Assembly: GCF_012932915.1 (NCBI RefSeq)
Contig: NZ_VCQU01000002.1
Coordinates: forward strand, 124,001-188,000
Length of the DNA: 64,000 nucleotides
Origin: Antrihabitans stalactiti
GTDB lineage: Bacteria > Actinomycetota > Actinomycetes > Mycobacteriales > Mycobacteriaceae
Direction of reading: 5' to 3'
Positions 54,847 through 62,941 of this stretch are shown piece by piece (position 1 is the first letter of the stretch; each line of letters opens with the position of its first letter). Position numbers and translations under genes: made by a program. The notes beneath the pieces were generated by a model that worked only from the letters and a program-made list of their open reading frames with translations, did no database searches and was not told where the DNA came from.

Positions 54847-55242
54847 TCACAGATGGTTCGTGGTGCACACCCATCGCAGGACTTTGGCGTTGGGGCCATT
54901 GGTGTGTGACAGCGCCTGGGCTTCGGCATCAGCGCGAGACGCTCCGTAGCCCCAACCCCAGGCAAGGTTGTCGGCTTGCGCTACGGCGCCACAGCCGTTC
55001 TGGAACCACACGACCGACTCGCAATCGGCGGCATTGCATTTTTGGACGGCCGTAGCCTCAGCGTCGGCGCGCGTCGTGGTGTCGTACGCCCAGCCGATGT
55101 TGCCCGTCTTGACCGAGATCGCGATCGACCCGAAGTAGTCGGTGGCCGCGTTCGCTGTACCCGCCGTGCCCGTGGTCAACCCGGCAGCTACGACCACCGA
55201 GACCAACGCGGATTTGACGACGGAGTTGGTGAACCTCTTCAT
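54847..55242 (-). CDS. Secreted DUF4189 protein
   Basis: 131 residues from ATG 55242. Signal peptide MKRFTNSVVKSALVSVVVAA ... ANA, then a DUF4189 domain: YFGSIAISVKTGNIGWAYD, RADAEATAVQKCNAADCESVVWFQNGCGAVA (about 45-100), and the repeated half YGASRADAEAQALSH. Four cysteines suggest disulphides. ATG 55260 is an alternative start. Function unknown. Confidence 0.85.
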   Translation of the reverse strand: MKRFTNSVVKSALVSVVVAAGLTTGTAGTANAATDYFGSIAISVKTGNIGWAYDTTTRADAEATAVQKCNAADCESVVWFQNGCGAVAQADNLAWGWGYGASRADAEAQALSHTNGPNAKVLRWVCTTNHL

Positions 55243-55330
55243 TGTTTTCGGCTTTCGCATGGGAGAACTGACATCCCCGACGCCGCAAATCAGAGAATAC
55301 GCTGGTGAGCGTCGAATCGAATAGGTTTCG

Positions 55331-56179
55331 TCAGCTCGCGATCGATTGCGCAGACACGCGGCGCATCCCGACAGTGCCCGCTATGCCGACCACGATCAGC
55401 GCGATGCCGACGGAGGCCGGTGTGGCATCGGTGACCAGTCCGGCAACGCCGACCGCGGTGACGAAGGTCGGCACCCAGTCGAAGAGTTTGGTCACCGGCA
55501 GCGGGGGATCGGTGGGTTCGCCGGCGGCTTGTAATGCCTTGTTGGGCGCGTAGTCCGGGTACCACTCGGTGAACGAGATCGCGAAGATCGTGGCCCCGAG
55601 TTGCAGAATCCAACCGGTCCAGAAGTTGTCCGAGCTGTGCAGGACAGCGTCGCCGTACAGGCCCGCGAGGGCGTTGAACGTGAAGGCACCTGCCCACACC
55701 GAGGTGATCATGTAGTTCACTCGAATGAAGATCGGGCTGTCCCAATATTCTTGCGGTGTTTGCTCTTTCGCGTACTGCAGGGTGAACGGAACGCGGATGG
55801 CGATGGACACGATCGCGAACAGCGCGAGCGCAATATTGGACAGCTCACCTGCCCACAGCTCCAGCCAGCTGAGTGTTCCATCGTTCGCGACCAGTCCGAC
55901 GATCACCAGGACGCCGAAGAAGACGACGTCGAAGACCTCGAGCAGCTTGATCGAATGATGTTTGCTGCGGGCCGCAAGGAAGAACAGCAGGGAGAGTCCG
56001 AACGCGCCCGCGACGGCCTCTTCGAATCTGCCGGGACCCGAGAACAGCGACATCAGGATCCAGGGCGCTATGCCCGCCAGCGGCGAACGCAAGAAAGCGT
56101 CCACGATCCGGGAGCCGCCGAATGTGCTGCCCGCCTTCGCATTGTCGTCGTCGGACGGTCCTGCGTTCGTCTCGTTCAT
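55331..56179 (-). CDS. Polytopic membrane protein of unknown function
   Basis: 282 residues from ATG 56179, preceded by GGAGG; seven or eight predicted spans and a short acidic N-terminus. WYPDYAPNKALQAAGEPTDPP forms a polar loop before the last two spans. No recognised family. Divergent from the broken serine hydrolase, 54 bp away. Confidence 0.75.
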   Translation of the reverse strand: MNETNAGPSDDDNAKAGSTFGGSRIVDAFLRSPLAGIAPWILMSLFSGPGRFEEAVAGAFGLSLLFFLAARSKHHSIKLLEVFDVVFFGVLVIVGLVANDGTLSWLELWAGELSNIALALFAIVSIAIRVPFTLQYAKEQTPQEYWDSPIFIRVNYMITSVWAGAFTFNALAGLYGDAVLHSSDNFWTGWILQLGATIFAISFTEWYPDYAPNKALQAAGEPTDPPLPVTKLFDWVPTFVTAVGVAGLVTDATPASVGIALIVVGIAGTVGMRRVSAQSIAS

Positions 56180-56233
56180 CGCGGCCTCCACGAGCTCGAT
56201 GTGCTGTCCCGACCAGCGTATGGTATCTGGGCT

Positions 56234-57388
56234 ATGAGCACTTCGAACGGACGAACTACGACGTCCCTGCGTTGGTTGATCAGTCTCGTTGTCGCGTTGT
56301 TCGTGGTTGCCTCATGCGGATCCGACAGCGAGACGGCGGGCGTGAAGCTCGACGACGCAACGCGAGCGAAGCTGGACCAGACGTTGGACGCCGCGTTTGC
56401 CAAGTCCGGCATGCCGGGTGTTGTCGTCTCGATCTGGATCGGCGACCATCAATGGGTCAAATCGCTCGGCGTCGCGGACCTGACCACGAAGGCGCCCTAC
56501 AAAATCGACGACTACGGTCGAATCGCGAGTATCAGCAAGACATTTACCGCAACGGCGATCCTTCAACTCGTCGACCAGAAGAAGCTCTCACTCGACGACA
56601 AGCTGGAGTCGTTCGTTCCCGGCATCGTGAACGGCGCAAAGATTTCGATTCGGGATCTGCTCGACATGCGATCGGGTCTTTACGACTTCACCGCAGACGA
56701 CGCGTTCGTGAACGCTTTCGACGCGAATCCCACGATTGCGTGGACGCCTGAACAAGCAGTCGACATCGTAAGAGCCCATCCGGCCGACTTCGAACCGGGC
56801 GCAAAAACCGTCTACTGCGACAGCAATTACATCCTGCTCGGATTGATTCTGGAGAAGGTGACGGGGCGTAAAGCGGACGACGTCATCAACAACGACGTCG
56901 TGGCCAAGCTGCCGGGCTTGTCACACACGAATTTTCCAACGGGATTTACTGTCCCGGAACCACATCCGACCGCTTACCTGCCCGACGAGAACGATCCGAG
57001 TAGGCCGCCTACCGTCGTGAACGAGGTCAATCCGGCGGTCGGCTGGACTGCAGGCGCGATGACCTCGACCGTCGACGACTTGAAAGTCTGGACACGAGAA
57101 CTCACCGACGGGAAGCTGCTCTCGCCTTAGCTGCAGGCAGAACGCTTGCGTACCAACCGGATCGACGGGGTGCCGCTCAACTTGGGGTACGGACTGGGCG
57201 TGATGACCATCAATGATCTCGTCGGCCACAACGGTGCGATCGTCGGCTACTCGTCCGTTGCGCTGCGGCTGCCAGAAGCAGACGCGACGTTCGTCGCTAT
57301 CGGTAACTCGTCGACCAACGAGACGACTCCCACCACCGAAATCGTGCTCGAGCTGATCAAGCAGCTGTATCCGGAGCAAGTCAAATAA
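56234..57388 (+). pseudogene. Serine hydrolase (beta-lactamase/DD-peptidase family) lipoprotein, amber-interrupted
   Basis: Lipoprotein signal (LFVVASC, Cys28) and a class C-like fold with S99-I-S-K102. The frame reaches TAG at 57128-57130 after ELTDGKLLSP and then continues in the same frame as LQAERLRTNRIDGVPLNLGY ... GHNGAIVGYSS to TAA at 57386. The C-terminal part holds the HxG motif that completes the active site. A single change (for example GAG to TAG) explains the stop. The middle motif reads YCDSNY where YSN is usual. As written, a 298-residue truncated product would lack the third motif. Confidence 0.85.
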
Positions 57389-57390
57389 GC

Positions 57391-57443
57391 AAAAAGGCCC
57401 CCTCGCCAGCTTTCAGTAGAAAGCGTTGGCGAGGGGGCTTTTT
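57391..57443. terminator. Strong bidirectional terminator
   Basis: GCCCCCTCGCCA (57397-57408) pairs with TGGCGAGGGGGC (57427-57438), with inner GCTTTC/GAAAGC. Flanked by A5 on the left and T5 on the right, so it works on both strands, for the serine hydrolase and for the small minus-strand gene that ends at 57455. Confidence 0.93.
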
Positions 57444-57454
57444 CGCGTGTCGAA

Positions 57455-57583
57455 CTAGCTGCTGCCTGCTGCGCCGCCAGTGCCGAGGAGAGTTCCGAGC
57501 AGGCCGGTGAGGAGTCCGCCGGTGGTTCCCCCACCGAGAAGTCCGCCGAGCAAGCCGTCAAGCAAGCCGATGTCACCCAACAT
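57455..57583 (-). CDS. 42-residue Gly/Leu-rich peptide
   Basis: ATG 57583 with AGAGGAA upstream and a stop 12 bp before the terminator. The product starts MLGDIGLLDGLLGGLLGGG and consists almost only of Gly, Leu and Thr (GLL repeats), an amphipathic or membrane-active composition. Ribosome site, stop and terminator together support expression. Function not recognised. Confidence 0.6.
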   Translation of the reverse strand: MLGDIGLLDGLLGGLLGGGTTGGLLTGLLGTLLGTGGAAGSS

Positions 57584-57818
57584 TTGTGATTCCTCTTCTC
57601 GTTGTTTCCCAACCTTGCCCGCGAAGGCTACACGTTATATGCCCGTGATGTCACCGTTATGGGAATGTGACGCGAAGAAATTCCAAAGCGGACAGATTTG
57701 CCCGAGACCGAAGCCCGGAATCACGTTGACAACAATGCCGTTCGCTACGGGGAGATAGTCCGGCAACCCGTACCCTCCCTGACCTGGGTGACCCGAGCGG
57801 CCCTCGCTGCCATCTGGC

Positions 57819-58250
57819 TCAACTCACCGGTCGCAGCGCGACGACAGGGATCTCCCGCTTCGTCTTTTCTTGGTACTTGTCGTACGTTCCGTGGTTGATT
57901 TTGTTCATCTTTTTCCACATGCGGTCGTAGTCGGGGTCGCCCGGCAAGACGGACCGCGCGATCACCTTACGTCGGGTCCGTCCGATCTGGATCTCGCACT
58001 CAGGCTTGGCATTGAGGTTGTGCCACCACGCGGGCGGGCGAGGGGAACCGCCTTTCGACGCAACGACGAGGTACTCGTCGCCATCGCGGCCGTAGATCAA
58101 CGCTGCAGTGCGCGGCTCGCCAGTCTTCCGCCCGACCGTGTGCAGCAGGAGGCACGGCATCCCGAAAAGCAGGCGGTGGCCGAACAGCCCACCGCTGCGC
58201 TCATAGATCGCTTGTTGGACTTCGAGCAATTTCACGAAGGGATCAGCCAT
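57819..58250 (-). CDS. DUF385 / F420-dependent nitroreductase family protein
   Basis: 143 residues. LLLHTVGRKTGEPRTAALIYGRDGD, YLVVASKGGSPRPPAWWHNLNAKP and a conserved C-terminal VVALRPV, the Ddn/F420H2-dependent quinone-reductase signature. Likely reduces quinones or xenobiotics with F420H2. The 235 bp between it and the small peptide gene hold no recognised feature. Confidence 0.88.
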   Translation of the reverse strand: MADPFVKLLEVQQAIYERSGGLFGHRLLFGMPCLLLHTVGRKTGEPRTAALIYGRDGDEYLVVASKGGSPRPPAWWHNLNAKPECEIQIGRTRRKVIARSVLPGDPDYDRMWKKMNKINHGTYDKYQEKTKREIPVVALRPVS

Positions 58251-58294
58251 CCCTGAAACCTACCCAAGTTTCGCAGCAACGTGGGGCGCACGCT

Positions 58295-58486
58295 GCCGTC
58301 GAACGTGTACTTGTTCAGGTGCACTCTCGCCGAGGCGAGGTCATCGAGCGCATAGAAATGGTGGCAAATCTAGCCGAATCCGCAACCAAAACTATGCGCT
58401 CGACGGCCGTCGCGGGGCAGGTGGTGTGTTGCTCGGGTGCGGCGCTCGTTGTCTATCGTTGCCGTCGAGCGTGTACTTGTTCAGGT
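58295..58486 (+). repeat. Direct repeat pair upstream of the glycine-zipper gene
   Basis: GCCGTCGAACGTGTACTTGT (58295) and GCCGTCGAGCGTGTACTTGT (58461) both continue TCAGGT, giving 26 bp with one mismatch, 166 bp apart. A related GCACTCTCGCCG/GCACTCTCGGCG pair follows each. The 378-bp gap 58251-58628 holds no convincing gene; these repeats may be duplicated promoter or operator sequence. Confidence 0.7.
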
Positions 58487-58628
58487 CGAAAAGCCCAAAT
58501 CAGGCTGCATAACTGCACTCTCGGCGGGCGCCGGCTGGCACCCCTTTCTGCGCAGGAAGATGCCGTATCGGAAAGGGGCAGCCAGTCGTAGATTGAGATC
58601 GTCACCCCAGCTCACGAAGGAGCACACA

Positions 58629-58949
58629 ATGCTCAAGTCGCTGATTATTGCCGTTCTCGTTGCGGGTGGGATTGCGCTCGCAGCTCCGACCGCTCAGGCC
58701 GAGGTTTATGTTCCCCAGCCGACTCCGGTGAGCACGCCGCTCGGGCAGGGCGCTGGTGCTGTGGCAGGAGCCGTTGTAGGCGCGGCTGTCGGAGCTGCGA
58801 TCGGTGGAGCAATCGGCTGTGCGATCGGCGTGCCGGCCGCCGGCGTCGGGTGTGTTGGCCTCGGTATTGCCGGAGCAGTCATCGGCGGCGTCAGCGGCGC
58901 GGCTATCGGTGGTGCCCTGGGTGGGACTGGAGCCATTCTCTTGCCCTGA
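58629..58949 (+). CDS. Secreted glycine-zipper protein
   Basis: 106 residues. Signal peptide (LKSLIIAVLVAGGIALA ... AQA|EV), a short Pro-rich segment, then repeated GxxxG/GxxxA (AGAVAGAVVGAAVGAAIGGA; GIAGAVIGGVSGAAIGGALGG), typical of membrane-inserting glycine zippers, with two Cys. GAAGGAG precedes the ATG. Function unknown; similar small proteins are widespread in Nocardiaceae. Confidence 0.82.
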   Translation: MLKSLIIAVLVAGGIALAAPTAQAEVYVPQPTPVSTPLGQGAGAVAGAVVGAAVGAAIGGAIGCAIGVPAAGVGCVGLGIAGAVIGGVSGAAIGGALGGTGAILLP

Positions 58950-59035
58950 TCGTCGCGACATCTATGGCCCCGGCCGCTTGGTCGGAGGCGTTTTTGCGTA
59001 GGCTCTTCGCGTCATCGACATTCGGTCGGAGACCA

Positions 59036-59109
59036 GGGGCGGTAGCTCAGTCGGTTAGAGCCGTGGACTCATAATCCATTGGTCGCGGGTTCGAGCCCCG
59101 CCCGCCCCA
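59036..59109 (+). tRNA. tRNA with CAT anticodon (tRNA-Met, elongator)
   Basis: 74-nt cloverleaf. GGGGCGG pairs with CCGCCCC, anticodon loop CTCATAA, T arm GCGGGTTCGAGCCCCGC. Similarity to actinobacterial elongator tRNA-Met is the basis; a tRNA-Ile2 with lysidine cannot be excluded from sequence alone. Confidence 0.93.
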
Positions 59110-59183
59110 CTTTCGAGCTTCGAGCTCACCCCTCGGCGTGGGCCAACATTGCACAGTTGACCAAACTCCGACACTGTGGAGGA

Positions 59184-59645
59184 ATGAGCGACAACACAAA
59201 AGTCATAGTCGAACGCACCATCACGGCGCCCGTCGACGCGATTTTCGACGTCCTCTCCAACCCCGAGCGGCATCAGGAGCTCGATGGTTCGGGGTTTATC
59301 CGCGGCGTGGAGCATGCCGATCGGATCCAGAATGTCGGCGAAGTGTTCACGATGAACATGCAGGGCGATCACATGGGCGGCGAGTACAAAACCGACAACC
59401 ACGTCTCCGGTTACGCGAAGGACAAGCTGCTGGCATGGAAGACCGCGCCGGCGGGCACAGAGCCGCCCGGGTGGGAGTGGTTGTGGGAGTTGGAGTCTCA
59501 GGGGCCGAACGAAACTTTGGTTCGCCACACCTACGACTGGTCGAAGGTCACTGATAAGAACCTGCTCGAAAAGGTGAAGTTCCCGCTCGTCACGAAGGAT
59601 CAGCTGGCTGACACGCTCGGTCGGCTTGCCACCGCTACTGCATAG
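59184..59645 (+). CDS. SRPBCC (START-like) family protein
   Basis: 153 residues. VERTITAPVDAIFDVLSNPERHQELDGSG is the typical polyketide-cyclase/SRPBCC start, followed by GEYKTDNHVSGYAKDKLLAW and LVRHTYDWSKVTD. A ligand-binding helix-grip fold for hydrophobic molecules; ligand unknown. GGAGGA precedes ATG 59184. Confidence 0.88.
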   Translation: MSDNTKVIVERTITAPVDAIFDVLSNPERHQELDGSGFIRGVEHADRIQNVGEVFTMNMQGDHMGGEYKTDNHVSGYAKDKLLAWKTAPAGTEPPGWEWLWELESQGPNETLVRHTYDWSKVTDKNLLEKVKFPLVTKDQLADTLGRLATATA

Positions 59646-59670
59646 GTAAGTATTTCGCGAGGAGTGCAGC

Positions 59671-60180
59671 ATGAAGGCCGCGGTGTCGGTTTCCTTGTTG
59701 GCCGGCGCGCTGTTCGTCAGCGCTGTTGCGTGTTCGAGCGGGCAGGCGGACCCGCCGGCGAGTAAGGACTCGGCGTGCGCGTCGGGGCAACTGACAGTGA
59801 CCGCGTCGACAATGTCGCCAGGCTCGATGCATCGCGGGGTGCGGCTGAATTTCAGCCTGCCGGAAGGCAATTCCTGTGTGCTGACGGGTTATCCCGGCGT
59901 CGACTCGGGCGCGGGCGGACCGTTGTTGCACGCCGCCCGCACTCTTCGCGGCTATCTCGGCGGACTGCCATCGGGCGCAGACGAATTGCCGGTGGTCACA
60001 GTCTCGCCTGGCCACGACGCACACGCCGTTGTCGAGGGACTGGCGACGAACTCCCAAGGTGACCAATGCCCGACGTACACCGATCTTCGCGTCACTCCAC
60101 CGAACACAACTGACGTGGCGACGGTCTCGGCGACCATAGACACCTGCGCGTTGCAGGTCCATCCGGTCAGTGCGAGCTGA
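59671..60180 (+). CDS. Secreted lipoprotein, DUF4232-like
   Basis: 169 residues. Lipobox FVSAVAC, then a beta-sandwich-like domain: LTVTASTMSPGSMHRGVRLNFSL, NSCVLTGYPGVD and a terminal DTCALQVHPV, the pattern of DUF4232 exported proteins. Function unknown. Follows the SRPBCC gene by 25 bp. Confidence 0.83.
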   Translation: MKAAVSVSLLAGALFVSAVACSSGQADPPASKDSACASGQLTVTASTMSPGSMHRGVRLNFSLPEGNSCVLTGYPGVDSGAGGPLLHAARTLRGYLGGLPSGADELPVVTVSPGHDAHAVVEGLATNSQGDQCPTYTDLRVTPPNTTDVATVSATIDTCALQVHPVSAS

Positions 60181-60931
60181 TGTCTGGTCCGTATTCGTCG
60201 TGGCGGCGAAGCCAACTCATCATGGGGTCGTCGCCGCGGCGCGGCTCCAACTCCCAGTCTTCCTGGCGGCCGCGGGCCGTGAGGTCGAGCCAGTGGTAAG
60301 TGCCGACAACGGATTCGGTGCCGCGCGCGTACGCGGAGTAGGTGTGGAAGATGCGGTCGCCCTGGCGTAGGAAGGCGCTGACGCCGTGCTCTTCGCCGGA
60401 CCACCCTCTCCATGCGGGGTCGAGCGCGACCAGCTCCGCCTCGTCCTTGTAGTTGTATTCGACGGGTGCGACGCCCGCGTCGAGGGTGACGTGGAAGTCG
60501 TAGTTGAAGTCGCTGCCGAGCGAGGAGTACCAGGGGAACGTCCAGCCCATGCGGCGGCGGTAGTGCTCGAGTTCGGGTAGGGGAGCGCGCGACACGGCCG
60601 CGAAGGCGGTGTCTCGGGCGTGCAGGTGTTGGAGGGGGCCGACGTTGTCCATCGTGAACGAGCACGACGGGCAACCTTCGTCGGCGTCGGGTTCGAACAT
60701 GAAGTGGTAAATCAGGAGCTGGCTGTCCGAGCCGAAGAGATCCGGCAGCGTGACCCTGCCGTCGGGACCGTCGAACTCGTAATTCTTGGTGACCTCGACC
60801 ATCGGTAGCGCGCGTCGTGCGGCGTTGACTTCGTCGAGGTGGCGGGAAAGCTTCTTCTCCTCGACGAGTAGTTCGCGGCGCGCAACGAGCCATTGTTCCC
60901 GGGTAACGACCTGCGGATCGGACGATGTCAT
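60167..60931 (-). CDS. DUF899 thioredoxin-like protein
   Basis: 254 residues from ATG 60931 (GAGGAG upstream). TREQWLVARRELLVEEKKL, a thioredoxin-like CPSC (EGCPSCSFTMDN), FPWYSSLGSDFNYDFHV and GTYHWLDLTARGR are DUF899 hallmarks. Probably a redox protein. Convergent overlap of 14 bp with the DUF4232 gene. Confidence 0.88.
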   Translation of the reverse strand: MTSSDPQVVTREQWLVARRELLVEEKKLSRHLDEVNAARRALPMVEVTKNYEFDGPDGRVTLPDLFGSDSQLLIYHFMFEPDADEGCPSCSFTMDNVGPLQHLHARDTAFAAVSRAPLPELEHYRRRMGWTFPWYSSLGSDFNYDFHVTLDAGVAPVEYNYKDEAELVALDPAWRGWSGEEHGVSAFLRQGDRIFHTYSAYARGTESVVGTYHWLDLTARGRQEDWELEPRRGDDPMMSWLRRHDEYGPDISSH

Positions 60932-61011
60932 GGTTTCGTCTCCTCTCATCGTGCGGATTTCCTGTCGCCCGATGCCGTAAACCTGGGTGCTGCGACTACT
61001 AGTCTGTCGGT

Positions 61012-61527
61012 GTGACCGACACGATCGAGGTCGTTGATTTCGCGACATCGCTGCAGTTCACGTTCGACGACCTGCGACGCTACAGCGGGCCCAGATCGGT
61101 TGGTGGACTGGCGCATTCGTTCAGAGTCATGCAGCGGGTGTTCCCGTTGCTGTCGCCGGACGGTCCGCCTGCGCGACGAGAGATCCAGGTGCGGACGGCT
61201 CATCCCGGGCCGGGTCTTCGCGATGGTGTCGAATTGGTGACGCGAGCGGTCACCGAGGATCGCTTCCGGTACGACCCTGCGTTCGCCCGAACGGACGGTG
61301 GGCAGCGGATGTCGTGGTGGGTGTTCGAGTTCACCTACCGCGACAAGATCGTCACGGCGCATGCGCGCGAGGAGTTCGTTCCCGAGGCGCTGATGCATTT
61401 CGCGCTGTTGGGGCGCAAGGCGACGCCCGACGAGCGAGAGCGATTCCTCGCAGAGATTCAGAAGATGTCGGCGCTCGTGCTGGCTGCGCGGCCCGAGGAG
61501 ATCTACGACATCGTCGGTCTCGGCTAG
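61012..61527 (+). CDS. Conserved protein of unknown function
   Basis: 171 residues from GTG 61012. FTFDDLRRYSGPRSVGGLAH, MSWWVFEFTYRDKIVTAHAREEFVP and a C-terminal acidic helix; no signal peptide. I do not recognise a named family. Divergent from DUF899, 80 bp apart. Confidence 0.7.
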   Translation: MTDTIEVVDFATSLQFTFDDLRRYSGPRSVGGLAHSFRVMQRVFPLLSPDGPPARREIQVRTAHPGPGLRDGVELVTRAVTEDRFRYDPAFARTDGGQRMSWWVFEFTYRDKIVTAHAREEFVPEALMHFALLGRKATPDERERFLAEIQKMSALVLAARPEEIYDIVGLG

Positions 61528-61538
61528 GCCAGCAGCTC

Positions 61539-61576
61539 GTTTACATTGTAAGCGCTTTGCTGTTTACATTGTAAAC
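61539..61576. promoter_or_regulatory. Tandem TetR-type operators upstream of the STAS gene
   Basis: GTTTACATTGTAAGC (61539-61553) and the perfect palindrome GTTTACATTGTAAAC (61562-61576), centres 23 bp apart, about two helical turns. The same GTTTAC-N3-GTAAAC element is at 63743. Two TetR genes lie nearby. Confidence 0.75.
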
Positions 61577-61587
61577 GGGCAGGGCTA
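61562..61587 (+). promoter_or_regulatory. SigB/SigF-like promoter for the STAS gene
   Basis: GTTT, 16 bp, GGGCTA. Consistent with general-stress sigma promoters (GTTT ... GGGTA); the -35 element lies inside the second operator. The start codon is 133 bp downstream. Confidence 0.45.
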
Positions 61588-61720
61588 CCCTTGGGGTCTA
61601 CCTCATTTCGGTGGGTCCGCGCCACGCGAGCGCACCCACCGGATGTGGCCTCCGCAGGTTTCGCATTTCGCGTCGTGCGACGAGGCAGTCACGGACGCTG
61701 CGGTCCGCTAAGGAGAATCC

Positions 61721-62146
61721 ATGTCGGTGAGTATTCGACTAGCCAGCGACAATGCGCTGGATGTTATTGCGTTGCAAGGGGATCTGGACTTGGCGTCGTG
61801 CCCCGAAGTGCTGGAACAACTCGGCACGAGGGCACTCGCGGGGCGTCACCTCGTGATCGATCTGGCCGGAGTGACGATGTTCGGAGCGGCAGCGATGACG
61901 CTCGTCCAGACCTTGCATTGTGACGCCACGGCCGCAGGCGGGTCATGTTGCTTGACCGCCGTACCAGCACAAATCCTTCGGATCATGACTCTGGTCGGCT
62001 TCGAGCACGTCGTGCCGATCGTGCACGACCACCACGAAGCGCAGCGACGAGTCGCTCGCCGTAAGGGGCTCGGACCCGAGTCGGCGTATAGCCTGCCACC
62101 GGCCAACGGCCCTAGAATGTTGCGAGTCTGCGAGGGTATGCGGTGA
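61721..62146 (+). CDS. STAS-domain protein (anti-sigma-antagonist-like)
   Basis: 141 residues; STAS fold over about 1-105: IALQGDLDLASCPEVLEQL, LVIDLAGVTMFGAAAMTLVQTL, LRIMTLVGFEHVVPI. The loop that normally carries the phosphorylated Ser (DSSG) reads MFGAAAM, so classical kinase control seems absent. AAGGAG precedes ATG 61721. A basic C-terminal tail (RRVARRKG) follows the domain. Confidence 0.85.
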   Translation: MSVSIRLASDNALDVIALQGDLDLASCPEVLEQLGTRALAGRHLVIDLAGVTMFGAAAMTLVQTLHCDATAAGGSCCLTAVPAQILRIMTLVGFEHVVPIVHDHHEAQRRVARRKGLGPESAYSLPPANGPRMLRVCEGMR

Positions 62147-62185
62147 CGTAGCGCGAAGATCGCGAACCGAGGATGGGGGCCCGAT

Positions 62186-62917
62186 GTGAGCCAGGACGTG
62201 GACGATGGTGACCGGGTCGCTTCCGGGCAGGGCATAGAGCGGCGCGCCGGTGCCTTGAGTCGTCGCGCGATCCTCGACGCAGCAACCGAGATGATCGACC
62301 AACACGGTCTGCAGCAGTTGACGATGCGTCGGTTGGGTACCTGGTGCGGAGTAGAGGCTATGGCGCTCTACCGGTATGTCTCCGGTCGCGAGGATTTGCT
62401 CAATGGAGTCGTCGACAATCTGATCGACGACCTCTACGAGGATCAGCTCGCGAGCCGGGATGCCGAAGACGGTGGCTGGCAGGACTATCTGCAGCGCGTC
62501 GCGCACGGTGTTCGTGCCATCGCACTCGAACACCCGCAATTGTTCCCCGCCATAGCGACACGTCCGCCGGAGGCGCCGTGGGTGCGTCCCCCGCTGCGGA
62601 GCCTGCGATGGATGGAGACGTTTCTTGCGACCTTGCGCGGCTTCGGGTTCAATCGCGAAGCCGCTGTCGGGGTGTACCGGTCGTTCACGACGTTCCTCTT
62701 AGGGCAATTGCTGCTCGAAGTGGCTGCGCACGGCGCTCCGTTGAGCCCAGCGATGGACGCTGTCGACGGTGGAGCGCCTCTGCCGCTGGATTTGCAGCAG
62801 TACCCGAACCTACTCGAGTTGGCCCCCATGCTCGCTGAAGATCACTCGCTTGCCGAGTTCGAGGAAGCGCTGGAGGACCTGCTGGATCGAATCGAGACGA
62901 ACACGCACACGCCGTAG
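62186..62917 (+). CDS. TetR-family regulator, paralogue 1
   Basis: 243 residues. Helix-turn-helix LSRRAILDAATEMIDQHGLQ, LTMRRLGTWCGVEAMALYRYVSGREDLLNGVVD (about 28-85), then a TetR C-terminal domain with EAPWVRPPLRSLRWMETFL. Clearly paralogous to the convergent gene at 62942. GTG 62186; follows the STAS gene by 39 bp. Confidence 0.9.
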   Translation: MSQDVDDGDRVASGQGIERRAGALSRRAILDAATEMIDQHGLQQLTMRRLGTWCGVEAMALYRYVSGREDLLNGVVDNLIDDLYEDQLASRDAEDGGWQDYLQRVAHGVRAIALEHPQLFPAIATRPPEAPWVRPPLRSLRWMETFLATLRGFGFNREAAVGVYRSFTTFLLGQLLLEVAAHGAPLSPAMDAVDGGAPLPLDLQQYPNLLELAPMLAEDHSLAEFEEALEDLLDRIETNTHTP

Positions 62918-62941
62918 TGCCGACTGCGTGACAACCGAACG

